Assembly: GCF_003060825.1 (NCBI RefSeq)
Contig: NZ_CP028922.1
Coordinates: 3,455,001 to 3,519,000, forward strand
Origin: Paenibacillus sp. CAA11
Lineage (GTDB): Bacteria; Bacillota; Bacilli; Paenibacillales; Paenibacillaceae
Reading direction: 5' to 3'
DNA: 64,000 nucleotides
Part shown: one piece after another, positions 62,207 through 64,000 of the stretch
Numbering within the stretch: the first letter of the stretch is position 1
How the letters are laid out: each line of letters opens with the position of its first letter
Position numbers and translations under genes: made by a program
The notes under the pieces: model-generated
Seen by the model: only the letters and a program-made list of their open reading frames with translations
Told to the model about the DNA's origin: nothing
Databases searched by the model: none

Positions 62207-62761
62207 CTATTCTAAATTGGCATGTCTTCCATACATCATTTGTGTCCCCAGCCCTTTAATCTCCATCAGGCGTAAGATAATGGCATCCAGCATCAAGAGC
62301 ATGCTCTGCTCAAACCGCGAAGCCATCGGCTGGAGGGAAGCTGATCCCCCACTTTGATCCTTCGTGGCTGCCTCAAGCACCACCAGCTTGTCCGCCAGTC
62401 CGGCCAATGTTGACTCAGGAACAATAGTCAGGAGAGCCAGCTCTCCTCCCAGGGCCTTCGCTTTCTCAGCCATAGCCACAAGCCCTTTCGTCTCTCCCGA
62501 ACCGGAGCCAAGGATCAACAGATCTTGATTGCCGAGCGAAGGCGTAACCGTCTCGCCCACCACATAAGCATGGATCCCCATCTGCATCAGCCGCATCGCG
62601 AAGGCCTTCATCATGAGCCCCGAGCGACCGGCACCGGCCGTAAAGACTTGATCGGCGCTGAGAATGGCTTGCACCAGCCCCTCCGCATCCGCTTCAGAGA
62701 CCTGGGTTAAGGTCTGTTCAAGCTCTTCTAAGATCCGAGCTGTATATCTCGCGATTTCCAT
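62207..62761 (-). CDS. hxlB: 6-phospho-3-hexuloisomerase HxlB
   Basis: 184 residues of the SIS sugar-isomerase fold: AILSADQVFTAGAGRSGLMM, AFAMRLMQMGIHAYVVGETV, DLLILGSGSGETKGLVAMAE and QPMASRFEQSMLLMLDAIIL. It converts hexulose-6-phosphate to fructose-6-phosphate, the second step of the ribulose monophosphate pathway for formaldehyde. It lies 11 bases after hxlA. Confidence 0.93.
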   Translation of the reverse strand: MEIARYTARILEELEQTLTQVSEADAEGLVQAILSADQVFTAGAGRSGLMMKAFAMRLMQMGIHAYVVGETVTPSLGNQDLLILGSGSGETKGLVAMAEKAKALGGELALLTIVPESTLAGLADKLVVLEAATKDQSGGSASLQPMASRFEQSMLLMLDAIILRLMEIKGLGTQMMYGRHANLE

Positions 62762-62772
62762 ACAGCGCTGCC

Positions 62773-63414
62773 TTAAGCCTGCTTGACCAGCTTCTGAATT
62801 TCAGCAGCCGTCTGCCGCTTGTCCTCAGCCCCGGTAATTCCGCCGCCAACGATAACAAGATCAGGACTTGCCTTAATCGCCTCCGGCAGCGTATTCAGCT
62901 TGATGCCGCCAGCAATCGCCGTCTTGGCATTCTTCACTACGCCTTTGATAATTTCCAGCTCTTCGAAGGAATTTTTGCCTTCTGCCTGAAGATCATATCC
63001 GGTATGGACGCAGATGTAATCTACGCCGAGTGCGTCGATTTCTTTGGCACGTGTCTCAATATCCTTCACGTTAATCATATCCACCAGAATCGCTTTGTTC
63101 TGCTTCTTGGCTTCAGCAACAGCGCCCTTAATGGTCGAATCATCGGTGGCTCCGAGCACCGTAATAATATCAGCGCCTGCTTCTGCCGCCTTCATGATTT
63201 CATAACCGCCGGCATCCATAATTTTCAGATCTGCAAGCACCTTTAGATTCGGAAAAGCTTCCTTGATCTCTTTTACGGCTCTGAGCCCTTCATTAATAAC
63301 GACGGGAGTACCTATTTCTACGATATCGATATAATCAGCTACTTCAGCTACCAGAGCCTTCGCTTCCGGAATATTTACAAGATCGAGTGCCAATTGCAGT
63401 TCCATTTGAATCAT
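62773..63414 (-). CDS. hxlA: 3-hexulose-6-phosphate synthase HxlA
   Basis: 213 residues, OMP-decarboxylase superfamily barrel. MELQLALDLVNIPEAKALVA, VDIVEIGTPVVINEGLRAVK, VLADLKIMDAGGYEIMKAAE and YICVHTGYDLQAEGKN are characteristic. It condenses formaldehyde with ribulose-5-phosphate. ATG 63414 lies close to AAAGGAGAGG; the ATG three codons later would be better spaced. Formaldehyde arises from demethylations of plant compounds; formate dehydrogenase in the same window would handle the next oxidation product. Confidence 0.94.
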   Translation of the reverse strand: MIQMELQLALDLVNIPEAKALVAEVADYIDIVEIGTPVVINEGLRAVKEIKEAFPNLKVLADLKIMDAGGYEIMKAAEAGADIITVLGATDDSTIKGAVAEAKKQNKAILVDMINVKDIETRAKEIDALGVDYICVHTGYDLQAEGKNSFEELEIIKGVVKNAKTAIAGGIKLNTLPEAIKASPDLVIVGGGITGAEDKRQTAAEIQKLVKQA

Positions 63415-63554
63415 CCTCTCCTTTTTACCCTTTATTATGCTCCTTTAGGGTACCCCCACATTCTAAAGTCGTCGCTTACAAAAAGGAAGTACGCACTTTG
63501 AAGTAAGGTAGTTACCTGGACCATACTAAAGGCCTCATCAGAGAAGAGAATTAA

Positions 63555-64000
63555 TTATTTCTTGGCGAATCGGCGCTCAATTCTTCTCAGCTTCACTGGG
63601 CCCGCCACGAAGCTATAAGGGACAAAACGAACATCCGGCGGACAGCAGCCTTGCGAAGTAAAGGCGCTGATTAGCTCAGTCTCCAGCGCCCCTTGAATAT
63701 CTTCCAGCGGAACAGAGGCCCGAATTGCTGCCTCAACCTGTGTCTGCGAATGCTGGACAATACGGTATTCTAAAATCTGCGGCGAAGCCAGCATCACGGC
63801 ACGGCGAATGAAATCCGGGAAGATCGGGGCAGTCTGCTCCTCGCTTCCAAGCACTCGCCCGTAGAATACATCATCCGTTCTGCCCCCAATGGACGAGATG
63901 GCTGTAAACACACAGCCGCAAGGGCAAGGTTCCGGCCGCTCGGTGAGCAAATCATTCAGCCTGTAGCGCACAATGGGCTGCGCCTGCCTGGAGAAATCGG
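63555..64000 (-). CDS. C-terminal part of a CoA ligase / F390-synthetase-like adenylate-forming protein (cut by window end)
   Basis: The frame is open to the right edge, so only about 148 C-terminal residues are visible. SRQAQPIVRYRLNDLLTERP followed by CPCGC, then SSIGGRTDDVFYGRVLG and PDFIRRAVMLASPQILEYRI match the C-terminal lobe of phenylacetate-CoA-ligase-like and F390-synthetase-related proteins. The final basic tail is VKLRRIERRFAKK. The acid activated is unknown. The region 63415-63554 between it and hxlA shows no gene. Confidence 0.78.
   Translation of the reverse strand, partial: DFSRQAQPIVRYRLNDLLTERPEPCPCGCVFTAISSIGGRTDDVFYGRVLGSEEQTAPIFPDFIRRAVMLASPQILEYRIVQHSQTQVEAAIRASVPLEDIQGALETELISAFTSQGCCPPDVRFVPYSFVAGPVKLRRIERRFAKK

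Noticed and set aside
1-64000. CRISPR arrays, tRNA/rRNA genes, insertion sequences, prophage or integrase genes
   Set aside because: No regularly spaced repeats, no cloverleaf-like genes and no transposase, integrase or phage structural motifs were seen on either strand.

Overview
The window looks like a chromosomal segment of a Paenibacillus-type Bacillota. Supporting signs are intermediate GC content, strong AGGAGG ribosome binding sites, frequent TTG/GTG starts, many AraC-type regulators and glycoside hydrolases, a DUF5704-type secreted protein and stalk-domain proteins. There are no rRNA or tRNA genes, no CRISPR array and no recognisable insertion sequence. The taxon is inferred from gene content, not from a marker gene.

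Layout. 1-2.1 kb: an AraC regulator (its start may lie outside the window) and a secreted alpha/beta hydrolase. 2.2-4.4 kb: an AT-rich islet with a decayed immunity-like tail, a small putative immunity gene, an orphan HINT-plus-nuclease toxin module without its N-terminus, and a frameshifted membrane protein gene. 4.5-11.95 kb: an IclR regulator facing a branched-chain-type ABC transporter operon that also encodes an ATC-hydrolase-family protein and an M20 carbamoylase. This suggests uptake and hydrolysis of a thiazoline or carbamoyl amino acid to cysteine. 12-16.9 kb: a class-C-beta-lactamase-like hydrolase, a cupin, two small unknowns, a GNAT and a broken histidine phosphatase. 16.9-22.7 kb: an ABC exporter pair, then an AraC regulator divergent from a GH127 beta-L-arabinofuranosidase. 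23-27.4 kb: an attenuator-like leader, a stalk-domain protein and a large DUF5704-like exported protein, with an AT-rich patch across their junction.

27.5-31.9 kb holds the most interesting locus: a WXG100-like protein, a lipase-fold protein with a lost nucleophile, a lipoprotein and a lipase with a long helical C-terminus. It resembles the reverse-arranged type VII lipase toxin/lipoprotein immunity systems (TslA/TilA type). 32.1-38.4 kb: a BcsA-like glycan synthase, a membrane-anchored exported protein, an MBOAT acyltransferase and a DHHW/AlgJ-like protein, probably making an O-acetylated exopolysaccharide. 38.5-47 kb: yhaM, then a formate module (FocA/NirC-type channel, moaA, fdhD, DUF2294, formate dehydrogenase, DUF1641). 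Both the channel and the dehydrogenase have long leaders containing intrinsic terminators. 47-51.6 kb: an AraC regulator, an unknown, and a degenerate NRPS-like gene behind a c-di-GMP-I riboswitch and terminator. 52-58.7 kb: a beta-fructoside PTS operon (EIIBC, GH3, GH32, EIIA) with a catabolite-response element and an AraC regulator. 58.9-61.5 kb: an MmyB-type regulator divergent from an MFS exporter and a carboxymuconolactone-decarboxylase-family gene. 61.7-64 kb: HxlR-type regulator, hxlB, hxlA (formaldehyde fixation) and the C-terminal part of a CoA-ligase/F390-synthetase-like gene cut by the window edge.

Common themes are one-carbon chemistry (formate oxidation and formaldehyde fixation), plant polysaccharide use (arabinosides, fructans, beta-glucosides), biofilm-type surface products with a c-di-GMP input, and contact-dependent antagonism. 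All functions are inferred from sequence read by eye. No database search was possible.
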